Shown piece after piece: positions 54,597 to 63,033 of a stretch of 64,000 nucleotides of DNA. The stretch lies in assembly GCF_005311025.1 (NCBI RefSeq), contig NZ_CP031747.1, forward strand, positions 2,602,954-2,666,953, read 5' to 3'. A program made the position numbers and the translations under genes. Under the pieces are notes generated by a model. It searched no databases. It worked only from the letters and a program-made list of their open reading frames with translations, and had not been told where the DNA came from. This DNA is from Alcaligenes faecalis (lineage in GTDB: Bacteria; Pseudomonadota; Gammaproteobacteria; Burkholderiales; Burkholderiaceae_B). Each line of letters starts with the position of its first letter. Position 1 is the stretch's first letter.

Positions 54597-55773
54597 ATCC
54601 AATGTCCTCAATGTGATGCGCGATGGCCGCCGGGCCTTGCGTCAAAGATGTCAAATCGGGCAGGCTCACATGCCCCTCAATGGCGACCAGCAAACGTCCA
54701 TGTGCATGGCCCTGAATGCGGTCCACGCCACCATGAACCAGCTGCGGCTGGCCGGGCAGGCTGCGGGCAATGCGCAGCAAATCCGGCTCCCAGCCACCTT
54801 CGCCGCTATAGCTCAATTGCAGGATGCGGCTGTACGTGCCAGTTTTAGGAGGCTGCTGCACCAGACGTGCCTGCAAGTCCTCCGGCAGTGTGTGCTGCAA
54901 AGGTGCCAGCAGTGCCTTGGTGGCGTCATGCTGCGGTTTGCCAAACACGCGCCAGACCTCGCCCAGCTCGGCAATGCGGCCTTTTTCCAGCACCAGCACG
55001 CGGTCGGCAATTTCACGGATCACGCTCATCTCGTGCGTAATCAGCACGACGGTAATGCCCAGGCGGCGGTTAATGTCCTTGAGCAAACTCAGAATGGATT
55101 GCGTAGTCTCCGGGTCCAGCGCCGAAGTGGCTTCGTCACACAGCAAAATCTCCGGGCCGGTTGCCAAGGCGCGAGCAATGCCCACGCGCTGCTTTTGCCC
55201 ACCCGACAAACGACTGGGATAGGTATCGGCCTTATCTTGCAAGCCGACCAGTTGCAGCAGTTCCTGAACACGCTGAGCAATGTCTTGTGCCGACACCCCG
55301 GCCACCTTCAAGGGCAAAGCCACGTTCTCGTACACCGTTTTGGCAGACAGCAAATTGAAGTGCTGAAAAATCATGCCAATGCGGCGACGCAGCTGCACCA
55401 GCTCCGACTCATTCAGACGGGCAATGTCCACGCCATCTACCAATACCTGGCCGCTGCTCGGACGCTCCAGCCGGTTGATGGTGCGCAGCAAGCTGGATTT
55501 ACCCGCGCCGCTACGGCCAATAATGCCGAAGATGCTGCCTGGCGCGATGTCCAGATCAATGTCCTGCAAGGCAGGCACGGCGCCTGCCGAGGACTGATAG
55601 ATTTTGGACAGATTGCGAAAAGCCACGCTGCCCGCCTTGACGACGTTGGGCTGCTGTTCCAGTTCCGCTTTGACAGACGCACTGGCCTTATGAACCTCGC
55701 GCTGTCCTGCGGCCTGTTCGGCGGTATCGCGCAACTCGTCCAAATTACGCCGTAATGCTGATGTGTATGCCAT
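54568..55773 (-). CDS. metN: MetN-type ABC transporter ATPase with N-terminal extension
   Basis: 401-residue ATPase. Walker [10 protein letters not shown], signature [15 protein letters not shown], Walker [16 protein letters not shown] and H-loop [13 protein letters not shown] are complete; the C-terminal NIL domain ([22 protein letters not shown]) used for methionine feedback in MetN is present. An extra N-terminal segment of about 50 residues ([19 protein letters not shown]...) precedes the usual start and is not part of the family core. ATG 55773 is 1 bp after the upstream metQ stop, so translation is coupled. Confidence 0.92.
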   Translation of the reverse strand: MAYTSALRRNLDELRDTAEQAAGQREVHKASASVKAELEQQPNVVKAGSVAFRNLSKIYQSSAGAVPALQDIDLDIAPGSIFGIIGRSGAGKSSLLRTINRLERPSSGQVLVDGVDIARLNESELVQLRRRIGMIFQHFNLLSAKTVYENVALPLKVAGVSAQDIAQRVQELLQLVGLQDKADTYPSRLSGGQKQRVGIARALATGPEILLCDEATSALDPETTQSILSLLKDINRRLGITVVLITHEMSVIREIADRVLVLEKGRIAELGEVWRVFGKPQHDATKALLAPLQHTLPEDLQARLVQQPPKTGTYSRILQLSYSGEGGWEPDLLRIARSLPGQPQLVHGGVDRIQGHAHGRLLVAIEGHVSLPDLTSLTQGPAAIAHHIEDIGYVVESEYPR

Positions 55774-55774
55774 A

Positions 55775-56617
55775 TCACTTGCTCGCTGTGCTGCTGCCTT
55801 GCCAGGGCAAGGTGTACAGATGGGGGTTGTGATCAAAGCGGTCTGCAATCGTGTTGCGTACCGCCTGCGACTGCTGGAACAGCTCCACGAACTGTTTCAG
55901 GGCAGGGTCGTTGACGCGGTCTTTACGCGTGACAAAACCCATTGCATAAAAGGTGTCGGCAATGCCGGAATAGACCAGGGCCTTGCCCGCATCCGCCTTG
56001 CGGCCAGCGCTGACGAAATAGCTGGGCCAGACGACAGCCAGGTCCACATCCGGCAGGGAATGGATCAGTTGCGGGCCTTCAATTTCCACCAACTTGAGCT
56101 GCTTGGGGTTGTCCACCACATCATTGACCGTGGCTCCGGTATCCAGACCATGACGCAAGGTAATCAGGCCCGCTTTTTGCAGCAGCAACAGGCCACGACC
56201 CTGATTGACCGGATCATTCGGCAAGGACACGGTTGCGCCCTTGGGAACCTGGTCCAGAGACTGATACTTGTTCGAGTACAGGCCAATGTTTTGCAGCAAG
56301 CCCAGACCAATCAATTCCAGGTCGTAGCCACGCTCTTTGATGGCATTGTTCAAAAAGGCTTCGTGCTGGAAGAAATTCACATCAATATCGCGGTTATTGA
56401 CGGCCTCGTTGGGTAGCGTCCAATCCGTAAATTCCACCAGCTGAATATCCAGTCCCTGCTTCTTGCCTTCCGGGATCAGCGCTTGCACCGCATCCGAGGT
56501 TGCACCGGGAATGGAGCCCACTTTAATCACGGCAGCAGAGCTGCTGAACGGCAGGGCAGCGGCAAACAGAATGCCCAGCGCCAAACGCTGCACGCGAGAG
56601 GAGAAAATCGCCGTCAT
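55775..56617 (-). CDS. metQ: MetQ/NlpA-type periplasmic binding protein, copy 3
   Basis: 280-residue NlpA-family protein, signal peptide [24 protein letters not shown](SSSAA) without lipobox. Family segments: [35 protein letters not shown] and [21 protein letters not shown]. The ATG overlaps the preceding metQ stop by one base (TAATG). It is the most diverged of the four copies in the ligand segment (FTDWTLPNE). Confidence 0.9.
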   Translation of the reverse strand: MTAIFSSRVQRLALGILFAAALPFSSSAAVIKVGSIPGATSDAVQALIPEGKKQGLDIQLVEFTDWTLPNEAVNNRDIDVNFFQHEAFLNNAIKERGYDLELIGLGLLQNIGLYSNKYQSLDQVPKGATVSLPNDPVNQGRGLLLLQKAGLITLRHGLDTGATVNDVVDNPKQLKLVEIEGPQLIHSLPDVDLAVVWPSYFVSAGRKADAGKALVYSGIADTFYAMGFVTRKDRVNDPALKQFVELFQQSQAVRNTIADRFDHNPHLYTLPWQGSSTASK

Positions 56618-57444
56618 TATTTCGCCCCTCCTTGGGTATTCAGCCAGGCCAGGGTGTAGAGGCGTTCGTCGTTATTGAATGCCGCACGCGACACGTCACG
56701 TACAGACTGCGAGTTTTGATAGATGGAAATGAACTTTTGAATGACAGGATCGTTGGTGCGGTCCGCTTTCACCACGAACTGAATGGCAAACTGCGCATCT
56801 TCAATACCGGAGTAGGCCAGACCACTGGAAGGATCAAAGGCTTTGGCCGCTACGATGAAATGCGGATAGCCCTGGGCAATATCCACATCACCCGTAATAC
56901 GCACCAGCTGCGGGCCTTCCACTTCCACAAAGCTGAGCTTTTTGGGGTTCTCGACAATGTCATCCAGACTGCCCAGATAACCGACCTCTGGCTTGAGCTT
57001 GATCAGCCCAACTTTTTGCAGCAAGAGCAGACCACGCCCCTGGTTCACGGGATCGTTGGCAATGCCTACCTTGCCGCCCTGAGGGACCTGATCCACCGCC
57101 TGATGCTTGAGCGAATACACACCCACATTGGCCAAAATACCCGTGCCCGCGCTGGCCAGCTTGTAGCCGTTTTTCTCGATGGCGTTCTTCAGGAAAGGCT
57201 GATGCTGGAAGTAATTGATATCAATATCGCCGTTATCCACCGCCACATTGGGCGTGGTCCAGTCGGTGAACTCGATCACCTCGACATTAATGCCTTGGGC
57301 CTTGGCATCCTGGGCCGCGGCATTGATGGAATCGGCATAGGCGCCCGGCACCACGCCAATGCGTAAGGAGTCGGCGGCGATGGCCGGAGAAACAGCCAGC
57401 ACAAGGGCACTAGCTACGATGAGTTTGGACAGTTGCTGGAGCAT
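56617..57444 (-). CDS. metQ: MetQ/NlpA-type periplasmic binding protein, copy 4 (first gene of the array)
   Basis: 275-residue NlpA-family protein, signal peptide MLQQLSKLIVASALVLAVSP(AIAA) without lipobox. Family segments: [56 protein letters not shown] and VEGPQLVRITGDVDIAQGYPHF. ATG 57444 is the start of the signal peptide; upstream codons to 57531 are unlikely. As the promoter-proximal gene its expression should lead the array; the promoter must lie in 57445-57779. Confidence 0.9.
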   Translation of the reverse strand: MLQQLSKLIVASALVLAVSPAIAADSLRIGVVPGAYADSINAAAQDAKAQGINVEVIEFTDWTTPNVAVDNGDIDINYFQHQPFLKNAIEKNGYKLASAGTGILANVGVYSLKHQAVDQVPQGGKVGIANDPVNQGRGLLLLQKVGLIKLKPEVGYLGSLDDIVENPKKLSFVEVEGPQLVRITGDVDIAQGYPHFIVAAKAFDPSSGLAYSGIEDAQFAIQFVVKADRTNDPVIQKFISIYQNSQSVRDVSRAAFNNDERLYTLAWLNTQGGAK

Positions 57445-57779
57445 GGTAAACAGTGCCTCACGGGGTGGGCCTGCGCTTGCAGGCAAATCTTGGAAGCTTC
57501 TATTACATCGACTCCATTCTCCTGACACCACAACAGAACAATCATTTACTTATGCTGGCTAACTGCTGGATGAAATTACCTCAAGTTATTGATATTTATA
57601 TTATTTTTGAAAATAAACTAAATACTGACAACGATGGCATTTGTGATATTTCATGCGCGTTTCAAGTTAGCCGTGGAAGTGCAAGAACAGGGGTCACAAA
57701 TGTTTTTTTGCCTGCCTCCGCGCAATTCTTCCAAACTTATATCAAGGAACTTAACTTATAATTAACTTATATTTCGTCT
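57445..57779. other. A+T-rich intergenic region between metQ array and RelE toxin gene
   Basis: 335 bp without a gene, holding the divergent promoters. Three copies of AACTTATA occur at 57734-57741, 57753-57760 and 57764-57771, and a perfect TATAAT at 57757-57762 lies 18 bp before the toxin gene's ATG. The repeats probably form the toxin-antitoxin operator. No metQ-side promoter could be assigned. Confidence 0.6.
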
Positions 57780-58043
57780 ATGAACTCGATATTCTGGACA
57801 CCCAAAGCCGCCAAACAACTGCGCAAGATCGACAGGCAACACCAAGGCGCTATCCGCGACGGTGTCGGCAACTTGGCTGACATGCCCAATTGCTCCGGAT
57901 CGCAGAACATCAAAGCGCTGACGAATCACCAGTATGGCTATCGCCTGCGCATCGGAAACTATCGCGTCCTGTTTGATTGGGACGTAGAGATAAGAATTAT
58001 CGACATCCAGGAAGTGAGAAAGCGCGATGAACGCACGTACTAA
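57780..58043 (+). CDS. RelE/ParE-family toxin
   Basis: 87-residue type II toxin of the RelE/ParE superfamily. FWTPKAAKQLRKIDRQHQGAIRDGV, the strand pair YGYRLRIGNYRVLFDW and the ending IDIQEVRKRDERTY give the RelE fold with conserved basic residues and the terminal Tyr. The ATG follows a -10-like TATAAT, and the stop overlaps the antitoxin gene by 17 bp. Toxin precedes antitoxin, as in HigBA-type pairs. Confidence 0.88.
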   Translation: MNSIFWTPKAAKQLRKIDRQHQGAIRDGVGNLADMPNCSGSQNIKALTNHQYGYRLRIGNYRVLFDWDVEIRIIDIQEVRKRDERTY

Positions 58044-58353
58044 TATTCAGATCATCAATGGCCCGGACGGCAATCCCGCTTTTGTCGTGATTCCCTACGA
58101 AGACTACATCGCCAGCCAGACCCAAGACGGCGGGCTGATCCCCCACGCCGTCGTCAGCAGCACGATCGACGGTGCAACACCGGTTCGGGCATGGCGTGAA
58201 CACCTTGGGCTGACACAGGCAGAGCTGGCCGCTCGTCTGGGTATCAGCCAATCTGCCTATGCTCAGCAAGAGAGCAGCGAGCGGCTACGCAAAAGCAGCC
58301 TGGAGCGCATTGCCGCCGCGCTTGGGATTACACCTGAGCAACTCGACTTCTAA
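58027..58353 (+). CDS. HTH-type antitoxin
   Basis: 108-residue protein. The N-terminal NPAFVVIPYEDYIASQ resembles the Phd/YefM-like fold start, and the C-terminal WREHLGLTQAELAARLGISQSAYAQQESSERLRKSSLERIAAALGI is a full XRE helix-turn-helix. Such a two-part protein binds the toxin and the operator upstream. The gene overlaps the toxin gene by 17 bp. Confidence 0.9.
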   Translation: MNARTNIQIINGPDGNPAFVVIPYEDYIASQTQDGGLIPHAVVSSTIDGATPVRAWREHLGLTQAELAARLGISQSAYAQQESSERLRKSSLERIAAALGITPEQLDF

Positions 58354-58412
58354 GCCAGGAACGGCGGTTTGCAAGCCCACCAGACCCGCAGGGCTACAAA
58401 AATCCAAAGACC

Positions 58413-58443
58413 AAAAAAAATCCGCCCGAAGGCGGATTTCTTT
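58413..58443. terminator. Bidirectional terminator between antitoxin and argD
   Basis: Stem TCCGCC (58421-58426) with GGCGGA (58431-58436), extended by flanking A/T pairs, with a CGAA loop. On the minus strand it is followed by eight T residues, terminating argD; on the plus strand TTTCTTT follows. It lies 60 bp after the antitoxin stop. Confidence 0.8.
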
Positions 58444-58459
58444 ACAGCAAGCTGACCGC

Positions 58460-59650
58460 TTAGCCGCGAACCTTGACCAGGATTTCGTCCAGCCAGGCCA
58501 ACATCAGGTCGATTTCGTCGGCCGTGATGTTCAGAGCTGGCATGAAACGCAGCAGGTTAGGACGTGGCGAGTTCAGCAACATGCCTTCTGGAGCACGGTC
58601 GCGAGCAGCAGCGACGATTTCCGGGCCGTCGTCCTGATCCAGGATCAGGGCACGCAACAGGCCTTCGCCACGCTCACCGTTCATGCCCCACTTGGCGCTG
58701 ATGGCCAGCAGGCCTTCGGACAGCTGCTTGGCGCGGGCGTTGACCGACTCCAGGAAGCCAGGAGCAGCCAGTTCATCGAACACGGCCACGCCAGCAGCGG
58801 TCATCAGGGGGTTACCGTTGTAGGTACCGCCCTGGTCGCCTGGCTGGAAGCAGGACACTTCTTCGCGTGCGCACAGTGCCGACAAAGGCACGCCACCACC
58901 AATGCCTTTACCCAAGGTCATGATGTCAGGACGGATGCCCGAGTGTTCGTAGGCAAACATGGTGCCGGTACGGCCCATGCCGGTTTGCACTTCGTCCACG
59001 ATCAGCAGCAATTTGTGCTCGTCAGCCAGAGCGCGCAGACCCTTCATGAATTCCACGGTCGCAGGAATAACACCGGCTTCGCCCTGTACGGGTTCGAGCA
59101 TGATGCCCACGGTTTGATCGTCGATCAGCGCGCGCACGGATTCCAGATCGTTCAGCTTGGCTTTAGGAAAGCCGTCGACCTGAGGGGCGAACATGCGATC
59201 CCAGCCGGGTTTGCCGGACAGGGACATGGTGGCCAGGGTACGGCCATGGAAAGAGTGCTCAAAAGAAATGATCTTGTAAGCGTTGTTCTTGTTGATCTGA
59301 CCCCATTTGCGCGCCAGCTTGATGGCGCCTTCGTTGGCTTCGCCACCACTGTTGGCAAAGAACACGCGATCAAAGCAGGAGTGTTCCACGATGCGTTTGG
59401 CCAGCTCGATAGAGGGCTCGTTGTAGAACGCAGGCGAGGGGTTGATCAATTTGGACGCTTGTTCGGTGATCGCCTTGATCACGTTGGCAGGGCTGTGGCC
59501 CAGCGCGTTCACGGCCCAGCCCTGGACGGTGTCCAGGTATCGCTTGCCGTTGTGATCTTGCAGCCAGGAACCTTCTCCTCGCACAAAGACCAACTCCGGA
59601 CGCTGGGTAATTTCCATTAATGCACGTACACCGGCCCGATCGAATTCCAT
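58460..59650 (-). CDS. argD: Acetylornithine-type aminotransferase (class III)
   Basis: 396-residue PLP enzyme. [68 protein letters not shown], the PLP lysine Lys248 in [14 protein letters not shown] and [14 protein letters not shown] are all family motifs of acetylornithine/succinylornithine transaminases (arginine biosynthesis). Other class III aminotransferases (e.g. for N-succinyl-diaminopimelate) have the same core. ATG 59650 gives the expected length; codons up to 59710 are unlikely. It is apparently monocistronic. Confidence 0.88.
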   Translation of the reverse strand: MEFDRAGVRALMEITQRPELVFVRGEGSWLQDHNGKRYLDTVQGWAVNALGHSPANVIKAITEQASKLINPSPAFYNEPSIELAKRIVEHSCFDRVFFANSGGEANEGAIKLARKWGQINKNNAYKIISFEHSFHGRTLATMSLSGKPGWDRMFAPQVDGFPKAKLNDLESVRALIDDQTVGIMLEPVQGEAGVIPATVEFMKGLRALADEHKLLLIVDEVQTGMGRTGTMFAYEHSGIRPDIMTLGKGIGGGVPLSALCAREEVSCFQPGDQGGTYNGNPLMTAAGVAVFDELAAPGFLESVNARAKQLSEGLLAISAKWGMNGERGEGLLRALILDQDDGPEIVAAARDRAPEGMLLNSPRPNLLRFMPALNITADEIDLMLAWLDEILVKVRG

Positions 59651-59923
59651 AACGGCAAACCTTGATGAAAATGAAAGAAGAAAAAATAAACCAGCCCGGC
59701 GGCTGGACAATTAATTCTAACGCAGCACACCCCCAGCAGGACGCTTATGCCTGGGACAATGGCCATCTGGCCGTGGATTGTCCCTTTTCTGGTACACATC
59801 CGCGCCCTGGCAGGCGCCAAAGCGTTTTAAGCCTGAAATCTTTGCACGGTATCGGGGTGGGAGTCGCCGGGACGCGTTTGTATAAAACCTGTCATCCAAG
59901 CAGCCTTCCAAGGATCTGCCTGC

Positions 59924-61129
59924 CTAAAACAAACCGTCCAGATCCAGTTGACGAGGCTGCTCCTGCGGCATTTCACTGATGGGCAGCAGAGCGCTGGCTT
60001 TCACACCCAGCAGGCGCAGGCGTCTATCCAGCACGGCGCGTTTCAAATTCTGGCGGGCGGCGGCCAAAATGGCATCCGCCGCCAGCACGGGAGCGGGCAG
60101 GGACAGGTCGCGCGTCACGGTTTTGAAGTCCTCGAATTTCAGCTTGATGCCTATGGTTTGGGCGCACATGGCGGATTTGCGTAAATCCTGCTCCAGCTTT
60201 TCACACAGGGACTCCAGCACGGCAGACAGGCGGGACCGATCCATGCGCACGTGCAGATCACGCTCGAAGGTGGTTTCACGACTGATGGATTTAGGCGTGC
60301 GGTCGGTGGATAAGGGGCGCTCGTCCTGGCCTTGGGCCACGGCCATCAGCCATTGCGCGTAGCGCAGGCCAAAATGTTCCTGCAATTTTTCTGCAGGTGT
60401 GGCGGCCAGTTCCCCGATCTTCTGTATGCCCATTTCCGTCAGTTTCACGACCGACTTGGGACCAATGCCATTGATCTTGCCCACGGCCAGCGGCCAGATG
60501 CGGGTAGGCACATCGTCCATGGTCAACACGCAGGCCCCATTGGGCTTGTTCAGTTCTGAGGCAATTTTGGAGAGCAGCTTGTTGGGCGTAATGCCTACCG
60601 AACAGGTCAGGCCGGTGGCCTGGTTCACGGCTTGTCGAATCTGCTCGGCCAGTTCGTGGCTGTCTTCGGTTTTATGGCTAAGGTCTACATAGATCTCGTC
60701 GATACCCCGATCCTCGATATGGTCCGAGACCGTGGCCACGGCCTGTTTAAACAAGCGCGAATAATGGCGGTAAGCTTGAAAATCGGCAGGCAGCAAGATG
60801 GCATCAGGGGCCAGTTGGGCCGCCTTCATTAAACCCATGGCCGAGAACACACCCAGCTGACGCGCTTCATAGGTCGAAGTCGTGGCCACCCCGCGCCCAA
60901 CGTAATCGGCCAGACGGGCATGTTGCCAGCTGCCATCGGGCAATTGCCTGGGCGCATCAGCACTGCGCCCGCCAATCACCACGGGACTGCCGCGCAAATG
61001 CGGGTAGCGCAACAGCTCCACCGAGGCATAAAACGCATCCATATCCACATGAGCGATACGCCGCTCCAGAGGTTTTTCTTCTTGTGCCGCCACCTTGATC
61101 AGCCTGTTAACTGTATATATGTACACCAT
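59924..61129 (-). CDS. dinB: DNA polymerase IV (Y-family)
   Basis: 401-residue translesion polymerase. HVDMDAFYASVE and DEIYVDLS carry the catalytic Asp/Glu residues; helix-hairpin-helix INGIGPKSVVKLTEMG and the little-finger domain follow, and the C-terminus ends in the beta-clamp motif QLDLDGLF. The ATG 61129 gives MVYIYTVNR, but a TATAAT hexamer overlaps it (61128-61133 on the minus strand), so transcription may begin after it and a GTG at 61093 could be the true start. A LexA-like CTGT...ACAC box also lies at 61111-61126. Confidence 0.93.
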   Translation of the reverse strand: MVYIYTVNRLIKVAAQEEKPLERRIAHVDMDAFYASVELLRYPHLRGSPVVIGGRSADAPRQLPDGSWQHARLADYVGRGVATTSTYEARQLGVFSAMGLMKAAQLAPDAILLPADFQAYRHYSRLFKQAVATVSDHIEDRGIDEIYVDLSHKTEDSHELAEQIRQAVNQATGLTCSVGITPNKLLSKIASELNKPNGACVLTMDDVPTRIWPLAVGKINGIGPKSVVKLTEMGIQKIGELAATPAEKLQEHFGLRYAQWLMAVAQGQDERPLSTDRTPKSISRETTFERDLHVRMDRSRLSAVLESLCEKLEQDLRKSAMCAQTIGIKLKFEDFKTVTRDLSLPAPVLAADAILAAARQNLKRAVLDRRLRLLGVKASALLPISEMPQEQPRQLDLDGLF

Positions 61130-61133
61130 TATA
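61111..61133 (-). promoter_or_regulatory. Promoter and LexA-like box at the dinB start
   Basis: On the minus strand TATAAT (61133-61128) is followed by GTGTACATATATACAG (61126-61111), which matches the LexA consensus CTGT-N8-ACAG at one arm perfectly and at the other with GTGT instead of CTGT. DinB is a classic SOS gene, so LexA control is plausible, but the box is imperfect and no good -35 was seen. Confidence 0.45.
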
Positions 61134-61306
61134 GCGACAAGTCAGCGGTACACCGAGAGCCACTGAATAAGCGCCGGGATGATATAAATCACTAAACATC
61201 ATTAAGCTGACAGCAGGCTGAAACTACGTATTGAATCGGCAGCAAGCGCCCGGTTACTATGCAGCCTCTCTATCAGCGACACCAAGCACCCCAACAGGAG
61301 GTTTTC

Positions 61307-62878
61307 ATGAAAAAAACAGTATTGGCTGCTGCGCTGGCAGCTCTGGTCGCCCTGCCCTTGGTGGGCCACAGCAAAACGCTTACCTGGTCCAGCCAGGGCG
61401 ACTTCATGACGCTGGACCCACACGCACAGAACGAAAACCTCACGATCACAGGCAGCATGTATGTCTATGAGGCGCTGGTGGACTACGACAAGGATTTCCA
61501 GATTGTGCCCAGCCTGGCCACGGCCTGGGAACAGCGTGAACCTACTGTCTGGCGCTTTACGCTGCGCGAAGGGGTGAAATTCCACGACGGCGCTCCCTTT
61601 ACCGCCGATGACGTGGTGTTCTCCATTCAGCGCGCCATGGCCCCTACGTCCAACTTCAAGGCCTACGTGAACGGCATCGTCAAGGCTGAAAAAGTGGACG
61701 ACAAGACGGTGGACATCATCACCGCCGCGCCCAACCCGGTTCTGCTGCGCCAATTGACCAGTGTGTTCATCATGAACAAGGCCTGGTCGGAAAAGAACAA
61801 TGTGACCCAGCCCCAGGACTTCAACAAGAACGAAGAAACCTACTCGGCTCGCAACACCAACGGTACCGGCCCTTACAAGCTGAAGTCGCGTGAAGTGGAC
61901 GTGCGCACCGTCTTTGTCGAAAACGAAGAATGGTGGAACAAGGGCAACAAGGTGGGTAACGTCACCGAAGTGATCTACGTACCTATCAAGCAGAACGCCA
62001 CCCGTACCGCCGCCTTGCTGTCGGGCGAAGTGGACCTGGTTCTGGACCCGCCTGCGCAGGACTTGCAGCGTCTGCGCCAGCAAACCAAGATTGTGGAAGG
62101 CAACGAGTACCGCACCATCTACCTGGGTCTGGACCAAAAGAATCCGGAACTGAAGTACAGCAGCATCAAGGGCAAGAACCCCTTTGCTGACCAGCGTGTG
62201 CGTGAAGCCCTGTACGTGGCCATCGACATTGAAGCCATCAAGAAAGCCGTGATGCGCGGTTCTTCCGCCCCCACCGGCACCATGGTGGCCCCTCAGGTTC
62301 ACGGCTACACCAAGGAACTGGCCCAGCGCCTGCCTTACAGCCAGGATCGTGCCAAGGAACTACTGAAAGAAGCCGGTTACGACAACTCCCTGACCTTCAC
62401 CCTGGATTGCCCGAACGATCGCTACATCAACGATGAAGCCATCTGCCAGGCCATCGTGGGCATGTGGGCCAAGGTCGGCGTGAAAGCCAACCTGAACGCC
62501 ATGCCACGCGCCACCTACTTCCCCAAGGTACAAAGCTTTGACTCCAGCGCCTACATGTTTGGCTGGGGCGTGCCGACCTTTGATGCGCTCTACACCCTGC
62601 AAAGCCTGATGCACAGCAAGGGAGAGGGCGCTGACGGCTCCTTTAACTTTGGAGGCTACGAAAACGCCGAAGTGGACGCCTTGATCGACCAGATCAAGAC
62701 CGAAACCGACACCGCCAAGCGCGATGCGGCCATCCACAAGGTTCTGGAAATTCATGCCAAGGAAGTGGGCCACATTCCCCTGCATGACCAGATCATTCCT
62801 TGGGCCATGGCCAAGAAGGTCAACGTGGTACATCGTGCGGACAACCGCATGCTGGCCCAATGGACCACCATCGACTAA
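61307..62878 (+). CDS. Dipeptide/oligopeptide-type ABC transporter substrate-binding protein
   Basis: 523-residue solute-binding protein of the SBP-5 (DppA/OppA/NikA) family. Signal peptide MKKTVLAAALAALVALPLVG(HSK) and TLTWSSQGDFMTLDPHAQNENLT, FTLREGVKFHDGAPFTADDVVFS (the family signature region), TNGTGPYKL, PNDRYINDEAICQAIVGMWAKVGV and SFNFGGYENAEVDALI are characteristic. AGGAGG at 61296-61301 supports ATG 61307. It precedes a DppB-like permease and should begin the transporter operon. Ligand unknown: peptides, glutathione or other compounds are possible. Confidence 0.92.
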   Translation: MKKTVLAAALAALVALPLVGHSKTLTWSSQGDFMTLDPHAQNENLTITGSMYVYEALVDYDKDFQIVPSLATAWEQREPTVWRFTLREGVKFHDGAPFTADDVVFSIQRAMAPTSNFKAYVNGIVKAEKVDDKTVDIITAAPNPVLLRQLTSVFIMNKAWSEKNNVTQPQDFNKNEETYSARNTNGTGPYKLKSREVDVRTVFVENEEWWNKGNKVGNVTEVIYVPIKQNATRTAALLSGEVDLVLDPPAQDLQRLRQQTKIVEGNEYRTIYLGLDQKNPELKYSSIKGKNPFADQRVREALYVAIDIEAIKKAVMRGSSAPTGTMVAPQVHGYTKELAQRLPYSQDRAKELLKEAGYDNSLTFTLDCPNDRYINDEAICQAIVGMWAKVGVKANLNAMPRATYFPKVQSFDSSAYMFGWGVPTFDALYTLQSLMHSKGEGADGSFNFGGYENAEVDALIDQIKTETDTAKRDAAIHKVLEIHAKEVGHIPLHDQIIPWAMAKKVNVVHRADNRMLAQWTTID

Positions 62879-62892
62879 GTTGTTTTCATACC

Positions 62893-62920
62893 CCAGCCCC
62901 GCCTCCGTGCGGGGCTGGTT
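62893..62920 (+). terminator. Hairpin between binding-protein and permease genes
   Basis: A 10-bp stem CCAGCCCCGC/GCGGGGCTGG with a 6-nt loop, 15 bp after the binding-protein stop and followed by only TT. Similar hairpins after binding-protein genes stabilise the upstream mRNA and lower expression of the permease genes; it is not a strong terminator. Confidence 0.6.
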
Positions 62921-63033
62921 CCCATTACGCTGTAGTCATCCGTTTCTACACCAGCCCCCTTGCCGGGCCCTTTCTACACATTAAGGACGACACTGGTCGC
63001 GAGTGATCCTCGCGCTCTACCAGGAGACCGCCT

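Noticed and set aside
57453-57761. 102-codon frame between metQ and the RelE toxin
   Set aside because: Covers the A+T-rich promoter/operator region and has no family likeness.
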